From Aliidiomarina quisquiliarum (GTDB lineage Bacteria > Pseudomonadota > Gammaproteobacteria > Enterobacterales > Alteromonadaceae), in assembly GCF_023922585.1 (NCBI RefSeq), contig NZ_JAMFTN010000014.1, forward strand, positions 130,232 to 194,231: DNA of 64,000 nt, in the 5' to 3' direction. This document shows, one piece after another, positions 1-9,168 of the stretch. The stretch's first letter is position 1, and each line of letters starts with the position of its first letter. A program made the translations under genes and the position numbers. Under the pieces are notes generated by a model that had not been told where the DNA came from, searched no databases, and worked only from the letters and a program-made list of their open reading frames with translations.

Positions 1-1725
1 TATGTTTATGGTGCGGCTCAGGACATTACCGCCAAACGCGATCGTCTTACAGAATTGACCTCGCAACGCGAAGCGCTGAACACCACGCTGAATAGCCTGC
101 TCGACGGGGTTATTATTATTAATGAATACGGCATTATAAGACAACTGAGTGAGCCAGCAGAAAAAATGTTTGGCTATACTGCAGCAGAGCTTATAGGGCG
201 TAACATCAAGATGTTAATGCCCGAGCCTTATGCTGCGAATCATGACCAGTATTTAAAAAACTATCGCGACACCCGCGTTGCTAAAATTATTGGCATTGGC
301 CGTGAAGTGGAAGCGCTGCATAAAAATGGTAGGGTTTTCCCCATCGACCTAGCGGTCACAGAAGCCATGATTAATGGTGAAATTGAGTATATTGGTACTG
401 TACGCGACATTTCTAGGCAACGAGCTGCTGCTGAGCGTATTGAAAATCTGTCTTTTTTCGATGAACTCACACAATTACCTAACCGCTACAAGTTCATTCA
501 ATATGTAAATGCACAAAGTAAAGAACAAACCACCTGTGTTATGGCCATTAACCTCGACTATTTTAGCCGCATTAATGCTGTGCATGGGTATGACATAGGC
601 GACCAAATATTAGTTGAAATTGCCAAGCGGCTGAAAAAACATCTTGGACCTAATCGTATACTCGCTAAAGACATTGGCGATCGCTTTTGGTTTGCTATGA
701 ATGGCAAGGGTACAGAGCTTATCGAGTGCACGAACATTGCAAATTTAATGCTAGATAGCATTCGCCAGGCAATTCCCAAAGGCGACTACAATCACTTTGT
801 TACCGCCAGCATTGGTATGGCAATACATGGGGCCACCAGTGGCGAATTAATGTCGCATGCTGAAACTGCACTGCATCGAGCAAAAAATATGGGCCGCGAC
901 CAGGTGGCAATATATAAAGAGCGCATGAGCTCGAACGTGCTGGCCGACTACCAGTTAGAAATGGGCTTGCGCCAAGCTGTTCAGCGCAATGAATTAGAAT
1001 GTTGGTTACAGTCGAAAGTAAATGGCAGTAGCCAAGTGGTAGGCGCCGAGGCACTAATGCGCTGGCGCCGGTTCGACGGTACTTTAGTGTCGCCCGCAAG
1101 TTTTATTCCAATTGCTGAACAGTTAGGGCTTATTGCCTCGTTAGGGCGTTGGATGTTAACGACGGTGGCCAAGTTACTAGCCAAATTAGAACGAAAAGGC
1201 TTGCCCGCCGAGTTTCGTATTGCCGTAAATGTAAGCCCAAAACAGTTCTTACAAGCCGGCTTTGTAGAGCAAGTGCGCACTATATTTTCAACGGCAGGAG
1301 TTAACCTAAATCGCCTTACTCTAGAAATAACAGAAAACTTACTACTGCAAAATGAAGTGAAAGTGCGTGAAAAAATGGCGACATTAGCTGCCGATGGGGT
1401 TATATTTTCAATCGATGACTTCGGTACGGGCTATTCAAATTTAAGTCGGCTAAACCGCTTACCTGTATCCGAATTAAAAATAGACCGAGAGTTTATTTTA
1501 GGTATTAATGGCACACAACAAGAGCAAGAGTTATTGAAAACCATAATAAAACTTGCGCAAGGTATGAATATGCAAACAGTAGCCGAAGGCATAGAAACTT
1601 TAGCTCAAGCCGAGTTTGTTTTGCAGCATGGCTGCGACCACTTGCAAGGCTTTTACTTCCACAAACCAGTGGAAATGGTGCAATGGGTGGGCGAATTCTA
1701 TAACGAACGAGGTACAAAAAGCTAA
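1..1725 (+). CDS. PAS-GGDEF-EAL protein, probable c-di-GMP phosphodiesterase (5' end outside window)
   Basis: The reading frame is open from base 1, and the first residues look like the end of a PAS/PAC unit (AAQDIT), so the gene starts upstream. The visible part holds a PAS domain, then a GGDEF domain, then a C-terminal EAL domain. The GGDEF signature is degenerate (IGDRF), so diguanylate cyclase activity is unlikely. The EAL domain keeps its signature (EALMRW) and the metal and catalytic motifs NVS, EITE, DDFGTGYS, KID and AEGIE. It should therefore hydrolyse c-di-GMP, with PAS sensing and perhaps regulation by the dead GGDEF domain. A similar gene follows on the same strand after about 125 bases, but the gap argues for separate promoters. 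Confidence 0.9.
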   Translation, partial: YVYGAAQDITAKRDRLTELTSQREALNTTLNSLLDGVIIINEYGIIRQLSEPAEKMFGYTAAELIGRNIKMLMPEPYAANHDQYLKNYRDTRVAKIIGIGREVEALHKNGRVFPIDLAVTEAMINGEIEYIGTVRDISRQRAAAERIENLSFFDELTQLPNRYKFIQYVNAQSKEQTTCVMAINLDYFSRINAVHGYDIGDQILVEIAKRLKKHLGPNRILAKDIGDRFWFAMNGKGTELIECTNIANLMLDSIRQAIPKGDYNHFVTASIGMAIHGATSGELMSHAETALHRAKNMGRDQVAIYKERMSSNVLADYQLEMGLRQAVQRNELECWLQSKVNGSSQVVGAEALMRWRRFDGTLVSPASFIPIAEQLGLIASLGRWMLTTVAKLLAKLERKGLPAEFRIAVNVSPKQFLQAGFVEQVRTIFSTAGVNLNRLTLEITENLLLQNEVKVREKMATLAADGVIFSIDDFGTGYSNLSRLNRLPVSELKIDREFILGINGTQQEQELLKTIIKLAQGMNMQTVAEGIETLAQAEFVLQHGCDHLQGFYFHKPVEMVQWVGEFYNERGTKS

Positions 1726-1850
1726 GTTATACAGCTTTGTGCAAATGCTTTATAGCGCTCGTTATCGGTGTGCGGTACAGTAGTTAAGTTAAATTAATGA
1801 AATTTCTTTAAAAGGATGTTTTAATTTATAAGTGACTAGTTTAATTATGA

Positions 1851-3662
1851 ATGAGCCAATCGGGAACGATAAGAAAAAACACTATGCATACAGACATAAG
1901 TCCTGAAAAAGTTTTCCGCGAACTCGCAGATACCCTTGCTAATAGTAATAAAACTAATTTTTTTGAAGTGCTTATTGAGCGCCTTGAGTCTATTTTAGAC
2001 GTTGACCATGTGGTTTTAGCTGAAGTTATTAATCGGGGCCGCGAGGCACGAACCCTAAACGTGCGTTCCCAAGGCCGCACTCTTGAAAACTTCACCTATA
2101 CCTTAAGTGAAACACCATGCGGGCAGGTGGGAATAGACGAACCCTGTTTTTTTAATAGCGAACTGAGCGACCGCTTTCCGAACGACATTTTATTGAAGCA
2201 GCTGGGTGCTGAAAGCTATATGGGTATGGCTATCGTATCGCCTACGGGTGAACGTGTTGGCACTCTTTGTATTTTACAAAATTCGCCCATGACCTGGGCC
2301 GACATAGGCCGTGAAGTATTGCGTATTGCCGTGTCCCAAATTGGCGCGGAAATGGAACGCCATAAAAACGAAAAACGAATTGCCGAATTAGCTTTTCAAG
2401 ATCGGCTCACCGGGTTACCTAACCGTGCCTGCCTACAAGACTACTTATATGAAGCAGTGGCTAATAGCCACTCAACTCAATGTGCAGTAGGCTTGGTTAT
2501 TGTCGACTTAAAGCGGTTTAAAGAAATTAACGACACCCATGGCCACCATACGGGCGACAAACTTTTAGTTGCCGTGGCCGGGCGCTTGAAAAGACTATCA
2601 GGCCCAAATGTATTTGTGGCTCGGCAAGCCAGCGACGAATACGCCATTGTGGACACTAATGCTTCACAAAGCAGAATGCGCACCTTAGTTGAACAAATAG
2701 AAGTCATGTTTGCCGAGCCCTTTGGCTTTGCTCAAAGCCAGTTTCTTATCGACATTAATGTGGGTGCCGCATTACTGCCACACGACAGCGACACTGCCGC
2801 AGAGCTGTTTCAACACGCCAGTATTGCCCTTGATGAAGCTAAAACACAAGGGGTTGGCCAGTGTATATACGACGCTTCGATGGCAGAAAAACTTTACCGT
2901 AAACACCGTATTTTAACGCGTTTAACCAGCGCCATACGCGAAGGTTTGCTTGAGGTTCATTTGCAACCGCAATTTTGTATTCAAACCGGCAAATTGCACG
3001 GGGCTGAAGCCTTGTGCCGTTGGACCGACGACGAATTAGGGGTAGTTAGCCCAGTAGAATTTATTCCTTTAGCGGAAGAGCGTGGACTGATACAGGAATT
3101 AGACGCCTTTGTTTTACGCTCTGTGAGCGAACAGTTAATAGAATGGCGCCAACGGGCGAAAAAATTTCCCGGCCGTATGTCGGTTAACTTGTCGGCGCAG
3201 CAGTTTGAAAGTGCCGACGTAGTGGAAAAGCTTACTGAATTAACCCAATTGGTGGGCTCGCATGCCTTCACCTTAGAGTTAACAGAAGGCGTTATGATGC
3301 GTAAACCCGAACAAGCCTTAGTGGTTACCCAAACATTACAACGCCAGGGCTTCGACATAGCCGTAGACGACTTCGGTACCGGTTACTCGTCGCTTTCATA
3401 CCTTCAAAGATTAGCTATTCAGTTGGTGAAAATAGACCGATCTTTTATTCGAAATATTGAAGAAAGCGAACAAAACCGTTCTATAGTAACTGCCATTATT
3501 GCAATGGCCCATAGCATGGGTATGACCACCATTGCTGAAGGAGTAGAAACAGCAGGGCAAATGGAATTATTAAAAGAGCTGGGCTGCGACTATTTGCAAG
3601 GGTTCCACTTAGGTCGACCGGTGTCGGCGCTTGATTTTGAACAGGCGTGGTTAACCAGTTAA
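1851..3662 (+). CDS. GAF-like/GGDEF/EAL protein, probable c-di-GMP phosphodiesterase
   Basis: The N-terminal 170 residues look like a GAF sensor (ETPCGQV, then a GERVGTLCI strand). A GGDEF domain and an EAL domain follow. The GGDEF signature is replaced by ASDEY, so cyclase activity is probably lost. The EAL domain is intact by its motifs: EALCRW, VNLSAQQF, ELTEG, DDFGTGYSSL, KIDRSF, AEGVET and LQGF. The likely job is c-di-GMP hydrolysis under control of the GAF-like input. Two starts are possible: the ATG used here, or one at 1884 that follows an A-rich stretch; neither has a strong ribosome site. No transmembrane segment is seen, so it should be cytoplasmic. Confidence 0.88.
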   Translation: MSQSGTIRKNTMHTDISPEKVFRELADTLANSNKTNFFEVLIERLESILDVDHVVLAEVINRGREARTLNVRSQGRTLENFTYTLSETPCGQVGIDEPCFFNSELSDRFPNDILLKQLGAESYMGMAIVSPTGERVGTLCILQNSPMTWADIGREVLRIAVSQIGAEMERHKNEKRIAELAFQDRLTGLPNRACLQDYLYEAVANSHSTQCAVGLVIVDLKRFKEINDTHGHHTGDKLLVAVAGRLKRLSGPNVFVARQASDEYAIVDTNASQSRMRTLVEQIEVMFAEPFGFAQSQFLIDINVGAALLPHDSDTAAELFQHASIALDEAKTQGVGQCIYDASMAEKLYRKHRILTRLTSAIREGLLEVHLQPQFCIQTGKLHGAEALCRWTDDELGVVSPVEFIPLAEERGLIQELDAFVLRSVSEQLIEWRQRAKKFPGRMSVNLSAQQFESADVVEKLTELTQLVGSHAFTLELTEGVMMRKPEQALVVTQTLQRQGFDIAVDDFGTGYSSLSYLQRLAIQLVKIDRSFIRNIEESEQNRSIVTAIIAMAHSMGMTTIAEGVETAGQMELLKELGCDYLQGFHLGRPVSALDFEQAWLTS

Positions 3663-3721
3663 TGAACATAGTTTAAGCCATGTAGCATAATTATTGCGGC
3701 ACAAAAAAAGGACCTAGCATT

Positions 3722-5104
3722 ATGAAAGTCGTTTTTTTAGGTGGAACTGAAACAGTAACAGGTTCGAAATATTTAGTAGAAACAGCAACGACACGTGTAT
3801 TAGTCGATTGCGGTTTATTTCAAGGTTATAAATGGTTACGCCGCCGCAATTGGCAGCCCTTGCCACTTGGCATTCAAGACGTTGACGCTGTTTTACTTAC
3901 CCATGCTCATTTAGACCATTCCGGCTTTATACCCGTATTGTACCGCCATGGTTTTCGTGGCCCTGTGTACACCCATCCAGCCACTGCGGCATTGTGCAGC
4001 ATACTTTGGCCCGACTCTGGAAAAATTCAAGAAGAAGACGCCAAGTACTATGCGAAATACAAACTTAGCCGCCATGAAGAGCCTCAAGCTTTATACGACG
4101 CCCGCATAGCCACAGAAGCGCTGGAGTTATTGAAACCAGTTGAATTCCATAAAACCTTTAAAGTGGGCGACCTAACCGTTGAGTTTCACCCAGTAGGGCA
4201 TATTTTAGGCGCGGCCAGCATTATTATTGACGATGGGAATCATCGCGTTTGCTTTTCTGGCGACGTGGGCCGCTTCAACGATATATTAATGCATGACCCT
4301 GAGCCTTTGCCTAATGTCGACACCTTATTATTAGAATCTACATACGGTGACAGACTACATACCACCGAAGACCCGTTTGAGCAGCTGGAAGAGGTAGTTA
4401 ACGAAACCATGAAAAGTGGTGGCGTGTTGCTGATACCTAGCTTTTCGGTGGGCCGAGCTCAAGTATTACAACACATGCTGGTTAAGCTTATGGACAGCAA
4501 GCGTATACCACGGGTGCCTATGTTCCTCGACAGCCCCATGGCCATAAACGTGTCTGACATATATAGCGAATTCCATCACTACCATAAGCTTACCGCTGCC
4601 GAATGTGCACGTTCACAGCAGCTTATTCAATATACCCACAGTGTCGACGACTCAAAAGCTATCGCTGAACAAATAGGCCCGCATATTATTATTGCCGGCA
4701 GTGGCATGGCGACGGGCGGCCGCATTTTGCACCACTTTAAACATTGGTTAAGTGACCACCGCACCACAGTATTATTTACGGGGCACCAAGCCGGTGGTAC
4801 CCGCGGGGCCAAAATGCAGCAGGGCGTTAGTGCCATTAAAGTGCATGGGGAATGGTTGCCTTTGAAAGCACAGGTGCGAGTACTCGACGGTTTGTCGGGC
4901 CACGCCGACTATAAAGACTTGCATAGCTGGTTAGCAAAGTCGAAACTATCGCCAAATACCAATATTCAGCTAGTACATGGCGAGCCTAACGCACTAGAAG
5001 CATTGCGCGACTACCTTCTACAACACACCTCTTTTGATGTTGATATACCAGCCTATATGAGTATTTTACATTTGAATAATATGGACGAACCAGCTGCCAG
5101 CTGA
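3722..5104 (+). CDS. Metallo-beta-lactamase/beta-CASP RNA-processing exonuclease family protein
   Basis: This 460-residue protein starts with a metallo-beta-lactamase fold carrying the zinc motif HAHLDH at residues 61-66. It continues with a beta-CASP insert and the closing motifs GSGMATGGR, TGHQAGGTRG and SGHADY of the RNA-specificity family (RNase J/CPSF73-like, bacterial YsdC-like group). The family cleaves RNA, usually as an endo- or 5' exonuclease; the natural substrate of the gammaproteobacterial members is poorly known. A ribosome site (AAAAAGGA) lies about 9 bases before the ATG. It stands alone, between the EAL gene and aidB. Confidence 0.88.
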   Translation: MKVVFLGGTETVTGSKYLVETATTRVLVDCGLFQGYKWLRRRNWQPLPLGIQDVDAVLLTHAHLDHSGFIPVLYRHGFRGPVYTHPATAALCSILWPDSGKIQEEDAKYYAKYKLSRHEEPQALYDARIATEALELLKPVEFHKTFKVGDLTVEFHPVGHILGAASIIIDDGNHRVCFSGDVGRFNDILMHDPEPLPNVDTLLLESTYGDRLHTTEDPFEQLEEVVNETMKSGGVLLIPSFSVGRAQVLQHMLVKLMDSKRIPRVPMFLDSPMAINVSDIYSEFHHYHKLTAAECARSQQLIQYTHSVDDSKAIAEQIGPHIIIAGSGMATGGRILHHFKHWLSDHRTTVLFTGHQAGGTRGAKMQQGVSAIKVHGEWLPLKAQVRVLDGLSGHADYKDLHSWLAKSKLSPNTNIQLVHGEPNALEALRDYLLQHTSFDVDIPAYMSILHLNNMDEPAAS

Positions 5105-5222
5105 ATACTAGTTTAGCCGTGTTTTGGGTGAGCACTTGCGCTTCTAGGCAAAGTATTTAAAGTAAGGAGTAAGACAGAAACTAAATTCCAATAATAAAAA
5201 CTATAAATAGGAAGGACGTATA

Positions 5223-6905
5223 ATGAACTCGAAATTTTATGCGACCACGCATCAGGTGCTGAACCAACCACCGATGCTGGAAAACTATAACCTATTTAAA
5301 AGCGACACCGCATTACAAAGTGCGGTTGAGCGCGAAGGCGCCAACTGGGCCAGCAACGACTTACGCCGCTTTGGGCTAGAATCGGGTACGGCTGAGCGTA
5401 TTGCCCTGGGCTTTCAAGCCAATGCCCATAAACCTGAATTACGTACCCATGATCGGTACGGCCATCGTATTGATCTGGTTGAGTATCATCCGGCTTATCA
5501 CGAGCTTATGCGCATAGCGATAGAAGAAGGCCTACATTCTAGCCCTTGGGCAGACCCTAAGCCCGGCGCCCATGTGGCCCGTGCGGCTAAATACTACATG
5601 CATACGCAAGTTGAAGCGGCCCACGGTTGCCCAGTTACGATGACCTTTGCTGCTATTCCGGCGTTACAACACCAACCGAACTTACTCCAGCAATTCGGCC
5701 CGCGCATTACCGCCTGCGAATACGACCCACGCAACATTGTCGATATATATAAAGGCGGTATTACCGTGGGTATGGCCATGACCGAAAAGCAAGGTGGCTC
5801 CGACGTGCGGGCTAACACCACCCGTGCTTACCCGGTGGGTAAAGGTGGGCCAGGCGAAGCTTACGAATTAGTGGGGCATAAATGGTTTGTGTCGGCGCCT
5901 ATGTGTGATGTGTTTTTAGTGCTAGCGCATACAGATACGGGGTTATCGTGCTTTTTAGTACCGCGCTGGCAAGCCGACGGCAGCAAAAACCCAATGCAAA
6001 TACAGCAGCTAAAAGTAAAAATGGGTAATGTGGCCAATGCCTCTTCAGAAGTTGAATTGCGTGGAGCGCTTGGCTGGATGGTAGGCGAAGAAGGCCGTGG
6101 CGTGCGTACTATTATTGAAATGGTATCGACCACCCGCTACGACTGCATGATTGGCTCGTCGTCGGGTATGCGCCAAGCCGTGGTGCAAGCCATTCACCAC
6201 GCCAGCAACCGCAAAGCCTTTGGCGGCACCTTAAGCGAGCAGCCCTTAATGGCCAACGTATTGGCCGACTTGGCCTTAGAAAACGAAGCCGCCATGACCT
6301 ATACCATGCGTATAGCACGCGCCATGGACTCGCAAGACAATGAACACGAACGTTTATTAGCCCGTATTGCAACCCCAATTGGTAAATACTGGATTTGTAA
6401 ACGCACTCCCAACCATGCCTATGAAGCCATGGAAGTGATTGGCGGCTCGGGGGTAATGGACACTCACATAACCGCTCGGTTGTTTCGTGAATCGCCTATT
6501 AACGCCATTTGGGAAGGCAGCGGCAACGTACAGTGCTTAGACATTTTACGCGCCATTGAAAAAGAACCCACAGTACTTGAAGCCTACTTTGCCGAAGTAG
6601 CCAAAGGCCAAGGCGGTAATCCCGCTTTAGATACCTATGTGCAACAGCTCGCGAGCGAGTTTAGCCGTAAGCACACCAGCGACGAACTGCAATATAAGGC
6701 CCGTAATATTGCCGACAGAATGGCGGTGGCCTTACAAGCGAGTTTACTTGTGCAACATGCCCCTGCAGCCATAAGCGACGCCTTTTGTGCCAGCCGCTTA
6801 CAGCCAGGGCTTAACTACGGCAACTTGCCCAGCGGGCTCGACTGCCAAGCCATTATTAAGCGCGCAGCGCCGGGTTTTAACGAGAGCGGTAAATACAGCC
6901 CTTGA
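5223..6905 (+). CDS. aidB: AidB-like acyl-CoA dehydrogenase family flavoprotein
   Basis: The full-length protein (560 residues) has the acyl-CoA dehydrogenase fold. It shows the AidB signature MTEKQGGSDVRANT in the FAD-binding middle domain, the N-terminal AidB extension (QVLNQPP at the start) and the helical C-terminal domain (AMEVIGGSGVMD, WEGSGN). In E. coli AidB is induced by alkylating agents, binds DNA through its C-terminal part and is thought to protect promoters. Whether this one acts on alkylated DNA or on acyl-CoA cannot be told from sequence. A GGAAGG ribosome site precedes the ATG. trxC follows 85 bases later on the same strand; no Ada gene is visible. Confidence 0.9.
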   Translation: MNSKFYATTHQVLNQPPMLENYNLFKSDTALQSAVEREGANWASNDLRRFGLESGTAERIALGFQANAHKPELRTHDRYGHRIDLVEYHPAYHELMRIAIEEGLHSSPWADPKPGAHVARAAKYYMHTQVEAAHGCPVTMTFAAIPALQHQPNLLQQFGPRITACEYDPRNIVDIYKGGITVGMAMTEKQGGSDVRANTTRAYPVGKGGPGEAYELVGHKWFVSAPMCDVFLVLAHTDTGLSCFLVPRWQADGSKNPMQIQQLKVKMGNVANASSEVELRGALGWMVGEEGRGVRTIIEMVSTTRYDCMIGSSSGMRQAVVQAIHHASNRKAFGGTLSEQPLMANVLADLALENEAAMTYTMRIARAMDSQDNEHERLLARIATPIGKYWICKRTPNHAYEAMEVIGGSGVMDTHITARLFRESPINAIWEGSGNVQCLDILRAIEKEPTVLEAYFAEVAKGQGGNPALDTYVQQLASEFSRKHTSDELQYKARNIADRMAVALQASLLVQHAPAAISDAFCASRLQPGLNYGNLPSGLDCQAIIKRAAPGFNESGKYSP

Positions 6906-6990
6906 AATAAAGCGGTACGCCCTAATATTAGCTATATCTAATTTATAGAGCAGCAAACTAGAAAAACTAATAAGTGGAGTGCCGTTTTTT

Positions 6991-7452
6991 ATGTCTACAA
7001 CAAATAAACCTGAATCAATGATTTTAGCTTGCCCCCATTGTCACAAAAAGAACCGTATCGCAACGGGGCGTATGAGCGAGCAGCCGAAGTGTGGCCAGTG
7101 TAAAGAAGCCTTAATAACAGGCACGCCATTAGAATTAACCATTGAAACTTACAAAGCCCACATGAGCAGCGACATGCCTGTGGTGGTCGACTTCTGGGCG
7201 CCTTGGTGTGGGCCTTGCCAGCAATTTGGGCCGTTTTATGAGCAAGTGGCGCCACAGTTTGCCGAGCGCGCACGCTTTGCCAAAATAAACACACAAAACG
7301 AGAACGTACTCGGGCAGCGTTACAACATTCGTAGTATTCCTACTGTAGCTATATTTCATAAAGACCAAGAAATAGCCCGCCAAGCGGGCGTAATGTCGCC
7401 GCAACAATTGCACCAGTGGGTTGAGCAAGTATTACAAGGGCTTTCTCTGTAA
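6991..7452 (+). CDS. trxC: Thioredoxin 2 (zinc-containing thioredoxin)
   Basis: Two CxxC pairs in the N-terminal region (CPHC, CGQC) form the zinc site that marks thioredoxin 2. The thioredoxin domain follows with the redox motif WAPWCGPC and the cis-proline motif SIPT. It reduces protein disulfides in the cytoplasm and in relatives is part of the peroxide response. The ATG at 6991 is preferred over an in-frame GTG at 6979, because the GTGGAG ribosome site overlaps that GTG. The convergent SIMPL gene ends immediately after its stop codon. Confidence 0.93.
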   Translation: MSTTNKPESMILACPHCHKKNRIATGRMSEQPKCGQCKEALITGTPLELTIETYKAHMSSDMPVVVDFWAPWCGPCQQFGPFYEQVAPQFAERARFAKINTQNENVLGQRYNIRSIPTVAIFHKDQEIARQAGVMSPQQLHQWVEQVLQGLSL

Positions 7453-8214
7453 CTAAATACCAGTCACTAAGTTAAACACCACGTTAATGTTGGCGTTAAA
7501 GGTAATGGTTTCTTCCAGGTAACGGCCCGGCGCAGCAACGTCGGCCTGCACCATACGCATTTCATGGGCACCATAAGCGAAGCGCGAACTTACCTGGCCA
7601 GCATTAATGCTATACACACTCCCCAGCTCGGCATTAAACGACTTTGCCAAGTGGCCTGCTTGCTGCTTGGCATTTTCAACCGCCGCCGCTAACGCTTGCG
7701 CATTTAATTCGTCGGCATTCGAGGCCGTTAAACGAATATTGTTAATTTCATTAATTTCCACGCTTAAGGCAAAGTCCATAAAGTCGTTTAGTTGGCTTAA
7801 GTCGTTCAGCGTTACCGTTAAGGTACGGCGTGCGCGGTAACCAATTACTTTATTCTCGCCGTCGCGGTTGTACTGAATATTCTGCTCGGTACTTAACGAA
7901 GAAGCAGAAATGTCGCTTTCGCTCACCCCAAAACGCTCCAAGCCCGCCAATAATTTATTCACTCGCGCGTCAACTACCGCTTTCGCCGCCAAGCTGGTGT
8001 CTTTTTCAGCTCGCACCTGCAAGCTCAACACCGCTGAATCTGGTTTGGCTTGTATTTCACCCGAGCCAGTAATAGTTATGTGCGGGCCATTAGGAATCGA
8101 AGCTAAGGCTGGCGCCGCCGCAAAGCCAAATGCAGCAGCCAGAAGCAGGGCGGCAGTGGCTGTGCGCAGTTTAGTTGGTAACAAAGTAGAGACATGGGTT
8201 GAACGCAGTAACAT
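7453..8214 (-). CDS. SIMPL-domain (DUF541, YggE-like) periplasmic protein
   Basis: The 253-residue protein has an N-terminal signal sequence (hydrophobic ATAALLLAAAFGFAAAPALA) and one SIMPL/DUF541 domain: ITGSGEIQAKPDSA at the start, a VIGYRARRTLTV strand in the middle, and a conserved YLEETI near the end. E. coli YggE of this family lowers oxidative stress by an unknown mechanism; others form large oligomers. It is probably periplasmic. An AAGGAA ribosome site lies 9 bases before the ATG. It converges tail to tail with trxC with no spacer. Confidence 0.85.
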   Translation of the reverse strand: MLLRSTHVSTLLPTKLRTATAALLLAAAFGFAAAPALASIPNGPHITITGSGEIQAKPDSAVLSLQVRAEKDTSLAAKAVVDARVNKLLAGLERFGVSESDISASSLSTEQNIQYNRDGENKVIGYRARRTLTVTLNDLSQLNDFMDFALSVEINEINNIRLTASNADELNAQALAAAVENAKQQAGHLAKSFNAELGSVYSINAGQVSSRFAYGAHEMRMVQADVAAPGRYLEETITFNANINVVFNLVTGI

Positions 8215-8532
8215 TATATATTCCTTCTAACAAGGTAAAAATTTACCTGAATCTTATTATATAGAAAGCGCAAGGCGTAAAGAGTTCAAAAACAGCTAGG
8301 AGAGTAAATGTTCGTTTGCTCTCGTGTTGCATACTATCTACTTGCTTCTTGCTTATAGCTCCGATAGCATCATGCATTACAAATTATTAACACGCATGCC
8401 TGTTATATCAGATATACGTGCATGCACGTTTATACTTTCGCTTTTTAAGCTCACCCGCGAATAAAAGCTAGTAATTATGCAGCCTTGCAGGTGGTTAGTA
8501 CGGTATATACACCATGCATGCCTAGTATATAA
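8215..8532. other. Gene-free stretch between the SIMPL gene and the first cassette gene
   Basis: No open frame or RNA gene is seen. It holds a GGTAAA-AA-TTTACC inverted repeat close to the SIMPL start (about 8235-8248), which may act as an operator. It also holds a perfect 14-base palindrome at 8416-8429 with a GCATGC core, and further GCATGC copies near 8395 and 8516. It should contain the left edge of the cassette array, but I could not find a convincing attI site or a preceding attC right end. Confidence 0.5.
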
Positions 8533-8550
8533 ATGTTAAAAGTACAGAAT

Positions 8551-9078
8551 ATGAAGACAATAGAGATTCTATCGGTAGGTTTAAGGCTTGTAGGGATCTA
8601 CGGGATTCTGAAGGGGATTCAGAGCCTAGCAATGGCTTATGGCTCATTACCAATGTACCAATCCCAGTTCCCTGATGATAATTCATATTACTTCGTCGCA
8701 GGAGGTTTCGTCTTAGTCTATTTTATTGCGGCTATCATACTGATTATTTTTCCCGTTAGGCTCGCAAGGCTATTGACGCCAAGAACAGAAGAACCATCTG
8801 TAGAAGTTGTGCATAACGCAAAGGGTTTTCAGTCCGCCGCATTGAGTATTTTAGGGGTGTACGTTGTGGCTTACTCCTTGCCCATGGTGTTCCAGCACAG
8901 TGTACTTGCCTGGCAAGCCTTCGCCATGCCCGAGTTTTACAATGATACCGCGGGTCTTGAGCACCTAGTATATACAGTGTCCAGGGCAATAGAGCTATCT
9001 ATTGGGCTGTACCTATTTCTTCAATCACGAGCTCTGGTGAACCTCGTGTATAAACTCAGAGGACTCGGAGCGAAATGA
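8551..9078 (+). CDS. Cassette 1: unknown four-helix membrane protein
   Basis: I do not recognise this family. The protein of about 175 residues has four predicted membrane segments, near residues 6-26, 47-67, 93-112 and 137-160 (numbered from the ATG at 8551). A loop containing PRTEEPS lies between the second and third. An earlier in-frame ATG at 8533 would add six residues (MLKVQN); neither start has a clear ribosome site. The gene ends two bases before the first attC-like site, so it fills cassette 1. Membrane proteins of unknown role are common in cassette arrays; no function is assigned. Confidence 0.65.
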   Translation: MKTIEILSVGLRLVGIYGILKGIQSLAMAYGSLPMYQSQFPDDNSYYFVAGGFVLVYFIAAIILIIFPVRLARLLTPRTEEPSVEVVHNAKGFQSAALSILGVYVVAYSLPMVFQHSVLAWQAFAMPEFYNDTAGLEHLVYTVSRAIELSIGLYLFLQSRALVNLVYKLRGLGAK

Positions 9079-9079
9079 C

Positions 9080-9157
9080 TTTTAACCAGGCGCAGCACTA
9101 CACAGCCTTCGGCTGTCGGACGCTCGCAAGCTCGCGCCGGTGTGCGCGGCGTTAGGC
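9080..9157 (+). other. attC-like recombination site 1
   Basis: The left core is TTTTAAC (one mismatch to RYYYAAC) and the right core GTTAGGC (perfect GTTRRRY), 78 bases apart end to end. The inside is GC-rich and can pair with itself imperfectly; it contains the small hairpin CAGCC-TTCG-GGCTG. It lies between the stop codon of cassette 1 and the start of cassette 2. Confidence 0.72.
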
Positions 9158-9168
9158 AAGAGGAACAT

